Assembly (NCBI RefSeq): GCF_030272615.1
Contig: NC_081409.1
Span: 647,870,468 to 647,934,467, forward strand
From: Cryptomeria japonica
Lineage: Eukaryota > Streptophyta > Pinopsida > Cupressales > Cupressaceae
Direction of reading: 5' to 3'
DNA length: 64,000 nt
Position 1 is the first letter of the stretch; each line of letters starts with the position of its first letter. The position numbers and the translations under genes are program-made. Under the pieces are notes generated by a model. That model saw nothing but the letters and a program-made list of their open reading frames with translations, was not told the origin of the DNA and searched no databases. Below, in pieces: positions 11,514-23,269 of this stretch.

Positions 11514-12958
11514 TGTAGACGTATAAAAATGACCATTTTCCTAAATGAATATTTAATGTTCATTTTATTCTCATTCCTCTATTTAGTTAAATCTAATTTA
11601 ATTAAATCACTCACATTCTTCTATTTACGTAAATAAATTATTGAATTTATTTATTTAAATCCACTTAAGCCATTTATATCATTTAATTGAATAAATCATT
11701 TTATTTAATTAAATCCCTTCTCTCTACTTTTTAATTAAATTTACATTTAATTAAATAGTTTACCCCAATTAAATAAATCTAATTTATTTAAATCCCCAAC
11801 TTGCAACCAAATTGAAATAAAGCAATTTTTTTTAATTAAATCCTATTATCCCTCATCCACTTGCATTTTCCTACATCTCCCACTTGCCTCCTAACCCTCT
11901 TTCTAAATTCTTCTAGAACCTATCTAATCCTAATCAATTAGCCTAAACCCATCAATTATCCCCTTTCCCTAAATTTGAGGAGGTCACTTCTCAAATTTGG
12001 AGTAAAGTCTTCCAAAGGCATTAAAGCCTTTATGCCTTCAACAAGCTAACTTGTTGAATACCCCCAAATTTGGAAGGACTCTTACAAATTTGTCCCCAAA
12101 GTCTTCAAACCATTAATGGTTAACTAACCCTTAGTGGCATGGTTAGAGACTTTTTGCCTAGCTTAACCCTCATCTAACCCAAGGGTCTCATCAAGCATTC
12201 ATTGTTTTGACCATGGTTATCCCTTTAACCTTTGCACAAGAGTTTACCCCTTGGGTAAAAGCTTTATCCACTGGGTAACCTTAACCTAACCTTAACCCTT
12301 ACCTTCTAAGGTAACCATGAGGTCTTCTCAAGCAGTCTTATGTTGACAATTGTCACCATTTCATTGGTGAGAATTGCAAACATGGATTGATAACTTTCAA
12401 TCCCGACCCTTGATTTGATCCTTCAATCCTGACCATCTATTGCCCTATTTTCCCTATAAATAGAGCTCTCATTCCTCCATTTTAAAGAATCCAAGCTTTT
12501 AGTATCACACTTATACTCAATTTTAGCATGCATCTAGCCTCTCTTTGTAATAGGAATTAATCTAATAAGTATTTTAGAGCATTTCTATTATCATTAGCTT
12601 AAATCATATAACTAGGATATCATGTTAGGATAGTATTGTTACTAATCTTGTCATCTTATAATCTAGTTTAACTCATTTGTAGAATCATGCATAAATAGGA
12701 CGCATTCATGTTAAAATCAATCTAAAGCATCCCTCATTCTTACATTCTTCATCCCTAAGTCACTTTGCTCAGTGATCTGATAGCAAAGGCATTGCCTTGA
12801 GGGACCTTGTGAGATAGAGAACCATGGAATCCACCTTGGGAAGTTGAGTCATTCCTCATGACTCCATAACTTGCACCAAGAGTCCAATGGGTGTGTGGAC
12901 AAGTCCTTTGAAATATTCCCACATTTTGAGTTTCATTGAACCGCTTTTCCCGCACACA
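11514..12958 (+). repeat. 3' LTR of the Tat gypsy element
   Basis: It starts with TGTAGACG immediately after a polypurine tract. The first 600 bases are AT-rich with many TTTAATTAAAT words. A good TATA box (CTATAAATAG, 12,454-12,463) marks the U3/R boundary region, leaving about 500 bases of R-U5. The 3' limit is uncertain: I place it at CGCACA (12,958). The 5' LTR lies outside the window, so the pair cannot be compared. Confidence 0.55.
12454..12463 (+). promoter_or_regulatory. TATA box in gypsy LTR
   Basis: CTATAAATAG, in a moderately GC context, about 940 bases into the LTR, is the expected place for the U3 promoter of a long plant gypsy LTR. Confidence 0.5.
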
Positions 12959-14087
12959 ATTATCATGAGGCAAAACCATTCCAATAGAGGAAGCTCACAA
13001 TGGTGTGCGTTACTTCGGTTAGTTTCAATGGATAATGCATTAAATTCGGCCTACAAAGATGATAATATCAATGCAATAACTCACGCCACCACCATTTACA
13101 TGCCTTAAGCCATTTAATAAACCATAAATAAAGATACTGGCAAATCTCCAACTTATTTGTTTCTTAGAAGTTGTGTGTCATACAATAGCAGGCTAAGCTG
13201 GAAACCTACAAAGAAAAGATTTGAATTCTCCGATAACTCAATATCGTCCCATGAGAGAATATCAGTCATCGGGAAGATAAAGGAAACGAGATTAATGTCG
13301 ACTTCTAATTATCACCCGATAGATATTGGTTCTCCTTTCAATATAACGATATTAGGTAAAATCAAAACTTGGCAACTCCAAAGCATAACTCCAACACGTT
13401 AAGGCTTAACTGACAAGGTATGACCGATAGGAAAAAAGAGAAAATGGTTGTTAAGTAGGGATGAGTATCTTGAAAAATAAAGGGGGCTAATAGTAGTATA
13501 GGATGATCTCAACCCTAAATTGCAGAGCTAACTCATATAGTCCAAATCATTAGTTATTATGGGGAACATATGTGCGATCCAATTATTTTAAATACTTTGT
13601 GCTGACTAATCAACCTATCTTAGCCCACATCTAACATGTTTTAAACCTATCTAGATAAATAGCCTTAACACTAGACAAGTTAGATTAAATAGCGGAATAG
13701 TACTAACAAGTGAATCTCTCATTTCCTTCAAATCTACATCATCTAAAAATATTGATTTCACTACTAGTCATACAAGCTACCACCTTAGATATCTGTTAAG
13801 CCACTACTAAACTAAAGCTCATCCTTTTATTCTTTCTTTGTACATATGGGTGGGAGAAATGTACATAATTATTGAACACTTTCAAGCAACTTATCAATTT
13901 AAATATTTCTAATTAAAAAATAATTTTGGTTAAACATATGGTCTAGCTAGACTCCTTCTAGCTAAGTTAGATATGGGTCACAACTTTTCAATTGAATGTT
14001 TCCACTAAATTAATAATTTGCGCTATTTTAAATAAAAAATAAAAATTGATATCTCAACAATTGCTACTCTAATAAATAAAATTTTAA

Positions 14088-14166
<79 letters not shown>

Positions 14167-14497
14167 AGTAAAATTAAAAAGAAATAGTTTAATTACTTTT
14201 TATATTATATTTTTATTTCTACTAAAAGTAGGTAATTGACACCAAAATATAAGGTTGATTAACTTGTGAAGGAAAAATACAAACAATTGTTTATTTTTAT
14301 TAAAAAATTGATACACTAAAAAAAAATTAATGTCAAGATGATATATATTTTTCTTTTTCGGATAAATAATTAAGAAAAATGGTAGTGTCCAATTGAAATT
14401 ATTTTGTTCATAATGCATGTAAATTTGAAGATTTATTCAAAAAAATATCTATCAAAATAGGAAAAAAAGTCCATACACAAAACTTTTAAGTTATAAA
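12959..14497. other. Intergenic or unrecognised repeat DNA
   Basis: AT-rich sequence with only short open frames (12,887-13,108 and 13,157-13,402) that show no domain I know. It contains a dinucleotide run (AT)n at about 14,097-14,163. I see no gene. Confidence 0.5.
14100..14163. repeat. (TA)n microsatellite
   Basis: An uninterrupted TA run of about 64 bases, preceded by CATA repeats. Confidence 0.95.
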
Positions 14498-15564
14498 TGT
14501 TGGCATTATGTTGGATTTGATTAAGTATTGTCATTGATGTCAACACTTTATCCTAGTTGGAGACTATCCCGGTTGGATCTATCCCAGTCAGTCTTGGTGA
14601 TCTTTTTGGTTTTGGTTGTGATTCTGATCCGGTATGATCAGATCTCTGGAATCGGTTTTGAATTCTTATATGCTTTCTATATTCTGGTGGTTTCATGATT
14701 TGGCTATCACTTTTGGTATTTCTAGTTACCATCTTGTTCTTGGCTTTCCTGACTAGCTTTTGGCTTTACCGGCTTTTGGCGTTTCGGGTTAGCTTTACCA
14801 GTATGCATTGTTTGGTGACTTGGTCAATAGATTTTGGGTCCGGCTTATGGAATCAATTTCTATCATGATGAAGGTTTTTCTCTATCATATCCCAAGCATT
14901 TGGTGACTTTGCATTGGATGGTGTGCCATTATGGTGGTCCTATTTGGATCTGGTTAAACTTTCATTGAGGGTTTCTACTGGCAAGTGAAGCGTGTTGGAT
15001 TTTGATCTTAGCAGAATCCCCGACATATATAATTGTTTGGTTACTTGATTTAGGTCCATACTATGTAATGTAATTCATAATATTGGTTTGGTGGTATCTT
15101 GCGATGTAATTTTTGTAATTGTGGGTTTATGGGTATAGGGTTTAACCGACCTTGTCAATCAGGTTGATGATATGTATTTATAGGTGACTTATTCATGTAA
15201 TTTATATATTGATGGTTATGGATGGTTAAGTCTGCATTATCAAAGAAAGGATTATGTGCGAATAGAGTCATACCATTGAGGAGAAGGCTAGAAAGGTTTT
15301 GTATTGTAGAGAAAACATCAATGCTTAACCAGAACTGTATCAGGCATTAGTAGATGCTACTTTCATAGTTCATTGTTTTCCAGATTGTAGTCTGATGATT
15401 TTTTAAGTCACTGAGACTTCCCTTTGTGATGAGCAGCGTGGTCTAGGTTGTTGGCCTTTTCTGCATGTGCAGACCCCATTGCAATTATTCATAATACTAC
15501 TACTACAGAGTATTCATTTGATGGGTTTTCCACATCAAAATATTGGTGTTATATATGTTGTGCT

Positions 15565-16794
15565 TGTTGGAAATTGGAGGAATTGATTATGTGTTGCATT
15601 GATGTTTTGTAATTGATGGCAACACTGGTTGTTTTGGTTGTTTACTAGTTTTTGGTAGAGTGGTTGGATTATGATGTTGATCTGGTATGCTATGGTATGC
15701 TTCAGTTTGTGGAATTGGTTTAGATCTATCATTCATGCTATTCAAATATGTATCACGATCAGTTGGTTTAGCATTTGATGACTTAGGAGCTATCATTTGT
15801 TCTAGTAAGCCTTTTGGTCACCGGTAAGGGTTCTACCAGCATAGCTTTGTTGGAGATCTTTGGATGCACATGATAAGTGGTGTTGGTGCAACTTCTAGAT
15901 GACTTACAGGATGTTGGTGGTTATCTTGTTCATGTTCCTATTGATTGGTGGTATTTGATCTGGGTCTAGACCTAATGTTATCTCATTCGGCTAGGTTATG
16001 GATCGGTTTATGTAACGTGTTGGTGGATGATCCCAATGAGTCTTTGGTTGGATCTATTGATTGGATTATGTTGTTTAAGTCTTAGGCTGACTTGGTTGAT
16101 CATTGGATTGCGGGCTTATGTTATGAATTTATTGTATTATCTTTTAGGTGGCCAACCTAATTATTTAGGTCCTGGGTTGGTATAAATATGATGTAAGATC
16201 TCTTTGTAGATCAGGGGGTTTTATGGTTTGATGGGTTATGTGATTATTTGTGTGTGAATAAGGTTTTAATCATATGCAGAGGTTTTGATCGATCATAGGT
16301 GATCGAATTGGGTTGGTGAAAGAGGTTTAAGACCTTTGGTATTGAGCTTAACCAGAACTGTATTCAGGCATAGGAGATGTTATTCTTGCAGTTCACTCTT
16401 CTTTCCGGATTGTAGTCTGGATTTATTTTATAGTCAGTGAGGATCCTTTTGTGATGAGTAGTACGCTCTAGGTTGTTGACCTTCTTGCATGTGCAAGCCC
16501 CTCTATATGTAATCACATACTTACTGCAGAAGTATTATCTGACTGTGTGTAGGCTTCCCACCATGGTTTTTCCCCTTACCGGGTTTTCCACGTACAAATC
16601 TTGGTGTTATCTTTTGTGGATGGTTGGTAAATGTTCTATGGATTATATTTATGCTTAACTGTTATATCTGTTATTATGATATTTGGTTTATGTATTTTGG
16701 TAAAAAGGTTTTAATGCTTAAATTTCTATAATATGTTAACTAATTCACCCCCCCCCGCTCTTAGTTATTCACAGATTATCTGAGTTGTCTAATA
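15565..16794 (+). repeat. 5' LTR of copia B
   Basis: Begins TGTTGGAAATTGG and ends CTAATA, where the 3' LTR has CTAACA, so the terminal CA has changed to TA. It carries a TATA box TATAAATATG at 16,181-16,190 and the C-rich box near 16,745. It holds about 70 bases (around 15,610-15,690) that are absent from the 3' copy. Confidence 0.9.
16181..16190 (+). promoter_or_regulatory. TATA box, copia B LTR
   Basis: TATAAATATG lies about 617 bases into the LTR; the same word is kept in the 3' LTR near 21,879. Confidence 0.6.
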
Positions 16795-16796
16795 AT

Positions 16797-16809
16797 TGGT
16801 ATCAGAGCC
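16797..16809 (+). other. Primer binding site, copia B
   Basis: TGGTATCAGAGCC starts two bases after the LTR. It is the standard site complementary to the 3' end of plant initiator tRNA-Met. Confidence 0.92.
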
Positions 16810-16850
16810 TGGTCCTCTCTACAGAAGCTTAACTACTTGAGGAAAATCCT

Positions 16851-17896
16851 ATGACATCTAATAGTTTAAGTTCATCAAGTTCATCTGTAGTTGTTTTCTG
16901 GAGAGAAATTCCTAGGCTTGACGAAATAAATTACAGGGTATGAAAGATTTAGATGGAGACTCATCTGAGATGTCTTGGTAAGGAGATTTTGGAGATCAAT
17001 GAGAAAGGATATATACCTCATAATTCAACATTTGGCAATCCTCCTCCGATAGGCTTGGATAATGACATTGAAAATTATTGTAGAGCTAGAGAAGCCCTTT
17101 TGTGTGCACTTTCTGATCAGCAAATTATGGGACTAATCGATAAATTAACCGCAAAGGCTATATGGGATAAATTGTAGACTCTAAATGAAGGTGACCCTAA
17201 TTTTAAAATTTCTAAACTCGATGGTTACCGGGTGAGATATGAGAACCTAAATATGGAAGAAGATGAAAGGATTATTGCTTTTATGGAGAGAGTAAATGAA
17301 ATTGTTCTGGGAATTTAGTGATGTGGTGGATCTTTGAGTAAAGATAAAATAGTTTCTAAAGTATGAGAGCTTTGCCACCGAATTATAAGATGAAGGATAC
17401 TACAATTAATGAGTTGAGAACAATGACAAACACCTATGTTAATAGAGATATCTTGGTTGGGAAGTTATCTACTTTTGAGCTTGAGGAATTTGGTCCTTCT
17501 GGAGTTGCAAAATTTGAACTTGCTTTTCATGCATCTACATCATCTATCGGCAAGAGTGATTGGAAAGACTTATATGCTAAGGAAATAGAGGAAATGAAGA
17601 AACAAGATGAATATTTTGAGCAACTTGAAGCCCTATTTGATAGAAGAGTACCTAAAGGTCCGACAGGAAGTAAGTATGAAGGAAAATCACCTTTTAAATG
17701 TTTCACATGTAATAAGATAGGTCATTTTGTATCTAGATGTCCTGAAAGGAGTTCAAGATTTGAGGAAAGAGATAGAAGATCTTTTAGGCCTAATCATGAT
17801 TATCAGAACAAGCATAAGTACAAGAGGAACAAAGATAATTCATGCTACTATGCAGATGAGGAAGGTGTGACTGATTCTGATGATGAACCAACATAA
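16851..17896 (+). pseudogene. gag of copia B
   Basis: An ATG at 16,851 starts a Ser-rich leader that runs into the capsid region (LDEINYRV, stop). After a frame change it continues as METHLRCLGKEILEINEKGY and, from 17,363, through the capsid C-terminal part (MRALPPNYKMKDTTINEL). A CCHC zinc knuckle, CFTCNKIGHFVSRC, is complete (about 17,699-17,740), followed by an Arg/Lys-rich tail and an acidic end. Gag packages the RNA. Stops near 17,175 and 17,317 interrupt it. Confidence 0.8.
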
Positions 17897-17929
17897 AATT
17901 CAACTAGTGGATCCAGCAATAGAAATGAA

Positions 17930-18570
17930 TTGCTATTCTTGGCTATCAAAGAAGATGATCTGGTACCTGAATAAAAGGCAGTTCACATTATATGACTGGA
18001 GATAAAAGGATGTTTCTATCTTTACAAGAATTTGATGGCGGTTTGGTTAGATTTGGAGATGACAAAGCATGCATGATCAAGGGAAAAGGAACTATGTCAT
18101 TGGATGGTAAGCATGATACTGATAATATTTATTATGTTGAAGGTTTAAGACATAATCTTTGAGTGTAGGATAGTTGGTGGATAAGGGATTTTAGTTACAG
18201 TTCAAGGATGAAAAATGCAAGATTGTCAACATATCTGGATTGGAGATTGCAACCGGTACTCAGACTAAAGGTAACATCTTTCATTTGAACTTTGGTGAGA
18301 AGACGTGTTTGATTGCACCAATTGATGAGAGTTGGATATGTCATAAGAGGTTGTGTCATGTGAATTTGTATTGCATTGTAAAGATTAGTTCTACTAAGGT
18401 AGTTAGAGATATACCTAAGATTGTGAAGCCCTATAATCTGGTATGTAAGGAATGTCAAATGGGAAAGCAAGTTAGAACTTCTTTTAAGAGTATACAAGAC
18501 AAATCTAATGATGTTCTTGATCTTATTCATACTGATTTGTGTGGTCCTACTAGAATCAAAAGTTTTTAGG
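17930..18570 (+). pseudogene. Protease remnant and integrase zinc domain, copia B
   Basis: The protease region is recognisable from SSHYMTGDKRMFLSLQEFDGG (near 17,970-18,040), but the DSG-type catalytic triplet that should precede it is not readable. Integrase follows with the N-terminal zinc site: HKRLCHVN, then CKECQMGKQ (18,240-18,500). The first catalytic Asp is in HTDLCGP near 18,530. A stop at 18,567 ends this piece. Confidence 0.75.
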
Positions 18571-19112
18571 GTGATAGATATTTTATGTTAATCATTGATG
18601 ACTATTCTAGAATGATGTGGGTTACTTTTCTAAGGGACAAATCTAAAGCATTCAAAAAGTTTAAAATATTTAAATCTAACATTGAGATAGAGACAAGATT
18701 GAAGATTAAATGCTTAAGGTCTGATCAGGGTGGAGAATTCACATCCAGTGAATTTAATAGTTATTGTGAAAATAATGGGATAAGGAGATAGTTATCTGCA
18801 CCCCAGACACCTCAACAAAATGGAATTGTGGAAAGGAATAACATAACTATCTTGGGTGCAGCTAGAATTATGATGATGGAAGCTAATCTTCCTCATATCT
18901 ACTGGAGAGAATCTATGAGCACAATGGTATACACATTCAATAGAGTTCATATCAAAGGAGACACTGGTAAGACACCTTATGAGTTATGGTTTGGTCATAC
19001 ACCTACAGTTAAGTATTTGAAAATCTTTGGTAGTAGATGCTATATCAAAAGAGATTATTCTATTGGAAAGTTTGATCATAGATGTGATGAAGGAATATTT
19101 CTTGGTTATTAA
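18571..19112 (+). pseudogene. Integrase core of copia B, DDE triad present
   Basis: It continues the integrase with DDYSRMMWVTFLRDKS, the second catalytic Asp in RSDQGGEF (near 18,720), and the catalytic Glu in NGIVERNN (near 18,826). All three acidic residues are intact. A stop at 18,789 and a stop at 19,110 break the frame. C-terminal text such as TPYELWFGHTPTVKYLKIFG is typical of copia integrase. Confidence 0.85.
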
Positions 19113-19148
19113 AATGAAAGCAAACCATATAGATGTTATAACAAAATA

Positions 19149-20336
19149 TTGCAAAGAATTATGGAGAGTACTAATGTCAAGGTGGATGAGCTGAACAGAA
19201 GTCAAATCAAAACTTATGAGAGAGAACCGGGAGTGGAAATGATCATAACTAAATTGGAAGCACCAACACCAGAACATAATATTGAACCAATTACTTCGAT
19301 AGTATTAGAAAATTCAACAGTAAGTGAAGATCAGAGTACAGGAACAGAAAATCAGAAGACTCCTAAGTATGTTTGGTTAAACCATTCAGAAGATCCAATC
19401 ATTGGAGACAAGAATAAAGGAGTGATGACAAGAAGAAGGTTGGCAACTTATGAGGTATGTTTAATTTCTCAAATTGAACCGGTGTTAGTAATTGAAGCAT
19501 GTAAAGATGAATGTTGGATAAAAGATACAGAAGAGGAATTAGATCAAATAGAAAAGAATAATACATGGACTTTAGTTCCTCGGCCTAAAAGTAAGAATGT
19601 TATTTGGACTAAATGGGTTTTTAGGAATAAACTGAATGAAGATGGACAAGTTGTGAGGAATAAGGCTAGATTGGTTTGTAAAGGATATTCTCAGAAGGAA
19701 GGAATTGATTATGATGAGACTTTTGCTCTGGTAGCTAGGATTGAAGCTGTGAGATTTTTTCTTTCTTATGTTGCCCATAAGAACTACAAGGTTTATCAGA
19801 TGGATGTTAATTATGCATTTCTGAATGGAGATCTTGAAGAGGAAGTCTACATTGAGCAACCTGATGGATTTTCACTTTTAGATGACAAAAACATGGTTTG
19901 CAGGTTAAGGAAAGCTTTATATGGAATGAAACAAGCCCCTAGAGCTTGGTATGCAAGATTGGATAAATATCTTTTGAAGCTTGGTTTCACTAAAGGTAAT
20001 GCCAACAGTAATTTATATTATAAGATCACTGATGATGACATATTGATTGTTGAAGTCTTTGTTGATGATATCATTTTTGGAGGTGAGGATAAGTTATGTA
20101 TAGAATTCTCTGATAATTTGAAGAATGAATTTGAGATGCCTATGATTGGGGAGATGAAATTTTTCTTCGATTTGCAGATTACTCAGATTGATAAAGGTAT
20201 TTTCATCTATCAAACTAAGTATGCTAGGGAATTGTTGAATAAATTTGGTATGGAAAATTCTAAACCGGTTGGTACACCTATGGTTACAAGTGAGAAATTG
20301 ACTAAGATAGATGCATCAGCACCAGTAAATATTTGA
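19149..20336 (+). pseudogene. Reverse transcriptase of copia B (long open stretch)
   Basis: A 395-codon open stretch holds the integrase-RT linker (acidic, Thr/Glu-rich) and most of the [74 protein letters not shown] and the active site FVDDIIFGG (FVDD 20,058-20,069). It ends at ASAPVNI, where other copia polymerases have a further block before LTQSRPDI. About 15-30 codons joining RT to RNase H appear deleted. This is the best preserved gene of the element. Confidence 0.9.
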
Positions 20337-20975
20337 CTCAGAGTAGACCAGATATATTGAATGTAGTTTGTATTGTATCAAGATATCAGAGTGATCCTAG
20401 AGATAATCATGAGAGTGCGGTAAAAAGGATTTTTAGGTATTTGCAAGGAACAACTGAATATGGTTTGTTGTATCCTAAAAATGATGATTTAACACTATGT
20501 GCATATACCGATGCAGATTGGGCTGGAGATGTTGATCACAGGAAGAGCACATCCGAGTGAGATTTATTTCTTGGAAAGAAACTTGTTATCATGGATCAGC
20601 AGGAAGCAATCATGTACCTCTTTATCTACTGCTAAAGTTGAGTATGTTGTTGTTGCTACTAATTGTACACAAGTTCTATGGATGAAGAAAATGTTGAAGG
20701 ATATAAGGGTGGACTATAATGAACTGGTAGTTATTCACTGTGATAACTCTGTTGCTATTGACATATCGAAGAATCTAGTATTTCATTCTAAGACAAAGAA
20801 CATATCTATCAAGTATAACTTTTTGAAGGTGAAGGTGGAAGCAAATAAAGTTAGACTAGTTTATGTGAACACTAAAGAGAAGATTGCAGATATCTTCACT
20901 AAACCTTTGCCTAAGGAATCATTTGAGTACTTCAGAGATAGATTGGGGGTTTTTGTCCCTTCAGTAGAGACCTAA
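20333..20975 (+). pseudogene. RNase H of copia B
   Basis: Starts at SRPDILNVV and carries CAYTDADWAGDVDHRKSTS. A frame change near 20,555 leads into SWISRKQSCTSLSTAKVEYV, HCDNSVAIDISKN and the C-terminal KEKIADIFTKPLPKESFEY. The acidic positions (Asp in TDADW, Glu in KVEYV, Asp in CDNS) are kept. The polyprotein stop is near 20,973. Confidence 0.85.
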
Positions 20976-21329
20976 GTGATGCTGATTGGCATCAGTCCGA
21001 TATGCATTTACAGAGCTACTATTCATTCCAGATTGGTGTGTTTGTTCTACTACTCAAGGGGAGTATTTAGCAATGTGTTTCAGTGGATTTATGATTTTTC
21101 TTTGATGTTCATGTCATATTTTTGGCATTGGTGTCAAAGGGGGAGAGATTTATGTGAAAAATAGATCTTAACAGGGATATCATTCACAAGGGGAGTTTGT
21201 TAACTTCATTGCAATATCATCTTATGGGAGATTGTTGGTTGTCTTCATTTGGGGGAGACTTGTTTGGCATTTCTTGGCACTTGGATGTTTTTTACATCTA
21301 GTGTTGCCATCAATACCAAAGGGGGAGAT
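20976..21329 (+). other. Region between pol and 3' LTR of copia B, with several PPT-like tracts
   Basis: No gene. Five runs like AAGGGGGAG occur (near 21,056, 21,138, 21,191, 21,250 and 21,319). The last, AAAGGGGGAGAT, touches the 3' LTR and is the polypurine tract. The box TTGCCATCAATACCAA sits just before it (21,304-21,319). Confidence 0.7.
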
Positions 21330-22482
21330 TGTTGGCAATTGGAGGAATTGATTATGTGTTGCAATGATGTTTTGTATTATGATATTGGTCTGGTATGCTT
21401 CAATTTGTGGAATTGGTTTGGATCTATCATTCATGCTATTCATATGTACATCATGATCATTTGGTTCAGGATTTGATGACTCGTGAGCTATCATTTGTTC
21501 TAGTAAGCCTTTTGGTCACTAGTAAGGGTTCTACCGATAGAGCTTTGTTAAAGATCTTTTGATGCACATGATAAGTGGTGTTGGCATGGCTTCTAGATGG
21601 ATTTTGAGATGCTGGTGGTTATCTTGTTCATGTTATTGTTGATCGGTGGTTTTGGATTTGGGTCCAGACCTAATGCTATCTTATTCAGCTAGGTTATGGA
21701 CTAGTTTATGTAATGTGTTGGTGGATGATCCCGATGCATTTCTGGTTGGATCTATTGATTGGATTATGTTGTTTTGATCTTAGGCCGACTTGGTTGATCA
21801 TTGGATTATGGGCTCGTGTTATGAATTTATTGTATTATCTTTTAGGTGGTCAACCTAATTGTTTAGGTCTCGGGTTGGTATAAATATGATGTAAGATCTC
21901 TTTGTAGATCAGGGGATTTTATGGGTTATGTGATTATCTGTGTGTGAATAAGGCTGTAATCATATGCATAGGTTTTGGTCGATCATAGGTGATTGAATTG
22001 GGTTGGTGAAAGAGGTTTAAGACCTCTCGTACTGATCTTAACCAGAACTGTATTCAAGCATAGGAGATTTTATTCTTGCAGTTCACTCTTCTTTCTGGAT
22101 TGTAATCTAGATTTATTTTATAGTTAGTGAGGCTCCTTTTGTGATGAGCAGTGCGCTCTAGGTTGTTTTCCTTCCTGCATATGCAAGCCCCTCTTTATGT
22201 AATCACATACTTACTACAGAAGCATTATCTGACTATGGGTAGGCTTTCCATCATGATTTTTCCCCTTACCAAGTTTTCCATGTACAAATATTGGTGTTAT
22301 CTTTTGTGGATGGTTGGTAAATGTTATGTGGATTATATTTATTCTTAACTGTTATATCTTATATTTTGGTATTTGTTTTATGTATGCCGGTAATAAGGTT
22401 ATAATGCTTAAAGTTCTATAATCTGTTAACAATTGATTCACCGCCCTCTCAGTTATTCACTAGTTATCTGAGCTGTCTAACA
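21330..22482 (+). repeat. 3' LTR of copia B
   Basis: Begins TGTTGGCAATTGG and ends GTCTAACA. It is shorter than the 5' LTR by about 77 bases, mainly from one deletion near its start. TATA box near 21,879. Confidence 0.9.
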
Positions 22483-22618
22483 GTGCTTTCATGTTATATT
22501 CTTCATTGAGTTGTGATCCGGTATAAGGTTTATAATTGAATTGATTGATGACATTGTTAGTATACTAATTCACCCCCCCCCCCCTCTCTCAATTTACTGC
22601 CGATATCAGTGCATTCCA

Positions 22619-23269
22619 ATAATAAATATTAAAAAAATGGATGAAAAAATAGAATTTATATTTAAAGAGTAACCTTTCATTCAAATTTACTTATTAACAT
22701 TTTATCAACTAAACTATAGTGTCTATTTTATTAAAAAACTTTTAAATTTTTCTAAAATATTACAAACAAAAAATACACTAAAAAATATACATTTAATTAG
22801 TTTACATCATTTCAAAATTCAAAACTTATCTCACTTTCTATTTATTCAATTCAAAAAGTCAAATTAGAGTTGGTTGTTTCTTTTATAAAAGTGTGACACA
22901 ACTTTGTACTTTTTCCTAGTTGTCAAACTTCATGAACAAAAATAAATTATTGATATCCATGCAACAAGAGATGTTTAGATTAAACCTTAGTTTCACTAGC
23001 TCAAAGAGAGATCATGTTTTCAAAAATATTTTTTAAGCTCTTTGTGCATGTCATACTTTTGTGGCCATTAAAAAATATAATAAAAGCCACAAACTATTGA
23101 TTGAGCTTTATAATATTTTGTAGATGCTTATGCATCCTAATCCTCGTAGGTTTTCAAAGGCTATAAGAACTCCCCAAAATAATATGATTCTTTACAATGA
23201 TTCCTCATAATTGTCTAATCTATCCATTCTTATTCTTTTATAGGGATATAGTGATCAAATTTATACTCT
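22619..23269. other. AT-rich sequence, nothing recognised
   Basis: No open frame of note and no repeat I can name. The right part may be the decayed 5' portion of the LINE that is readable from about 23,270. Confidence 0.4.

Larger units (their letters stand above)
1..12958 (+). mobile_element. Ty3/gypsy retrotransposon, Tat lineage, 5' end outside window
   Basis: The order gag, protease, RT, RNase H, a second RNase H, integrase, long spacer and 3' LTR is that of plant Ty3/gypsy elements. The extra archaeal-type RNase H between the usual RNase H and integrase is the known hallmark of the Tat (Ogre/Retand) group. The window opens inside gag, so the 5' LTR and primer site are not visible. The coding part carries many in-frame stops and at least four frame changes, so this copy is dead. 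An antisense gene and three tandem-repeat patches lie between integrase and the 3' LTR. The right end (12,958) is a weak estimate based on a terminal ACA, and no target duplication can be checked. Confidence 0.85.
15565..22482 (+). mobile_element. Ty1/copia retrotransposon, family B (complete, decayed)
   Basis: Complete structure: 5' LTR 15,565-16,794, tRNA-Met primer site, gag, protease, integrase, RT, RNase H (copia order, integrase before RT), polypurine tract, 3' LTR 21,330-22,482. The host sequence GTGCT is duplicated on both sides (15,560-15,564 and 22,483-22,487). Several stops and frame changes make it inactive. RT and RNase H sequences look like the Sire/Tork side of plant copia, but I cannot fix the lineage by eye. 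The two LTRs differ at roughly one base in seven over the 280 bases I compared, so the insertion is old. Confidence 0.92.
14498..22618 (+). mobile_element. Solo copia-type LTR split by insertion of element B
   Basis: An LTR begins at 14,498 (TGTTGGCATTATG), runs to 15,564, and resumes at 22,488 after the inserted element, ending near TTCCA at 22,618. Its left part resembles the inserted element's own LTR (same order of words, for example GTGATGAGCAG, GGTTTTCCAC, TTGGTGTTAT). Its right part supplies the C-rich box AATTCACCCCCC. The flanks ATAAA (14,493-14,497) and ATAAT (22,619-22,623) match at four of five bases. No internal coding region of its own is present, so it is a solo LTR. It has a TATA-like TATTTATAGG at 15,175-15,184. 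Confidence 0.6.

Noticed and set aside
14097-14163. Long TA run as possible origin or regulatory site
   Set aside because: A simple dinucleotide microsatellite with no supporting context.
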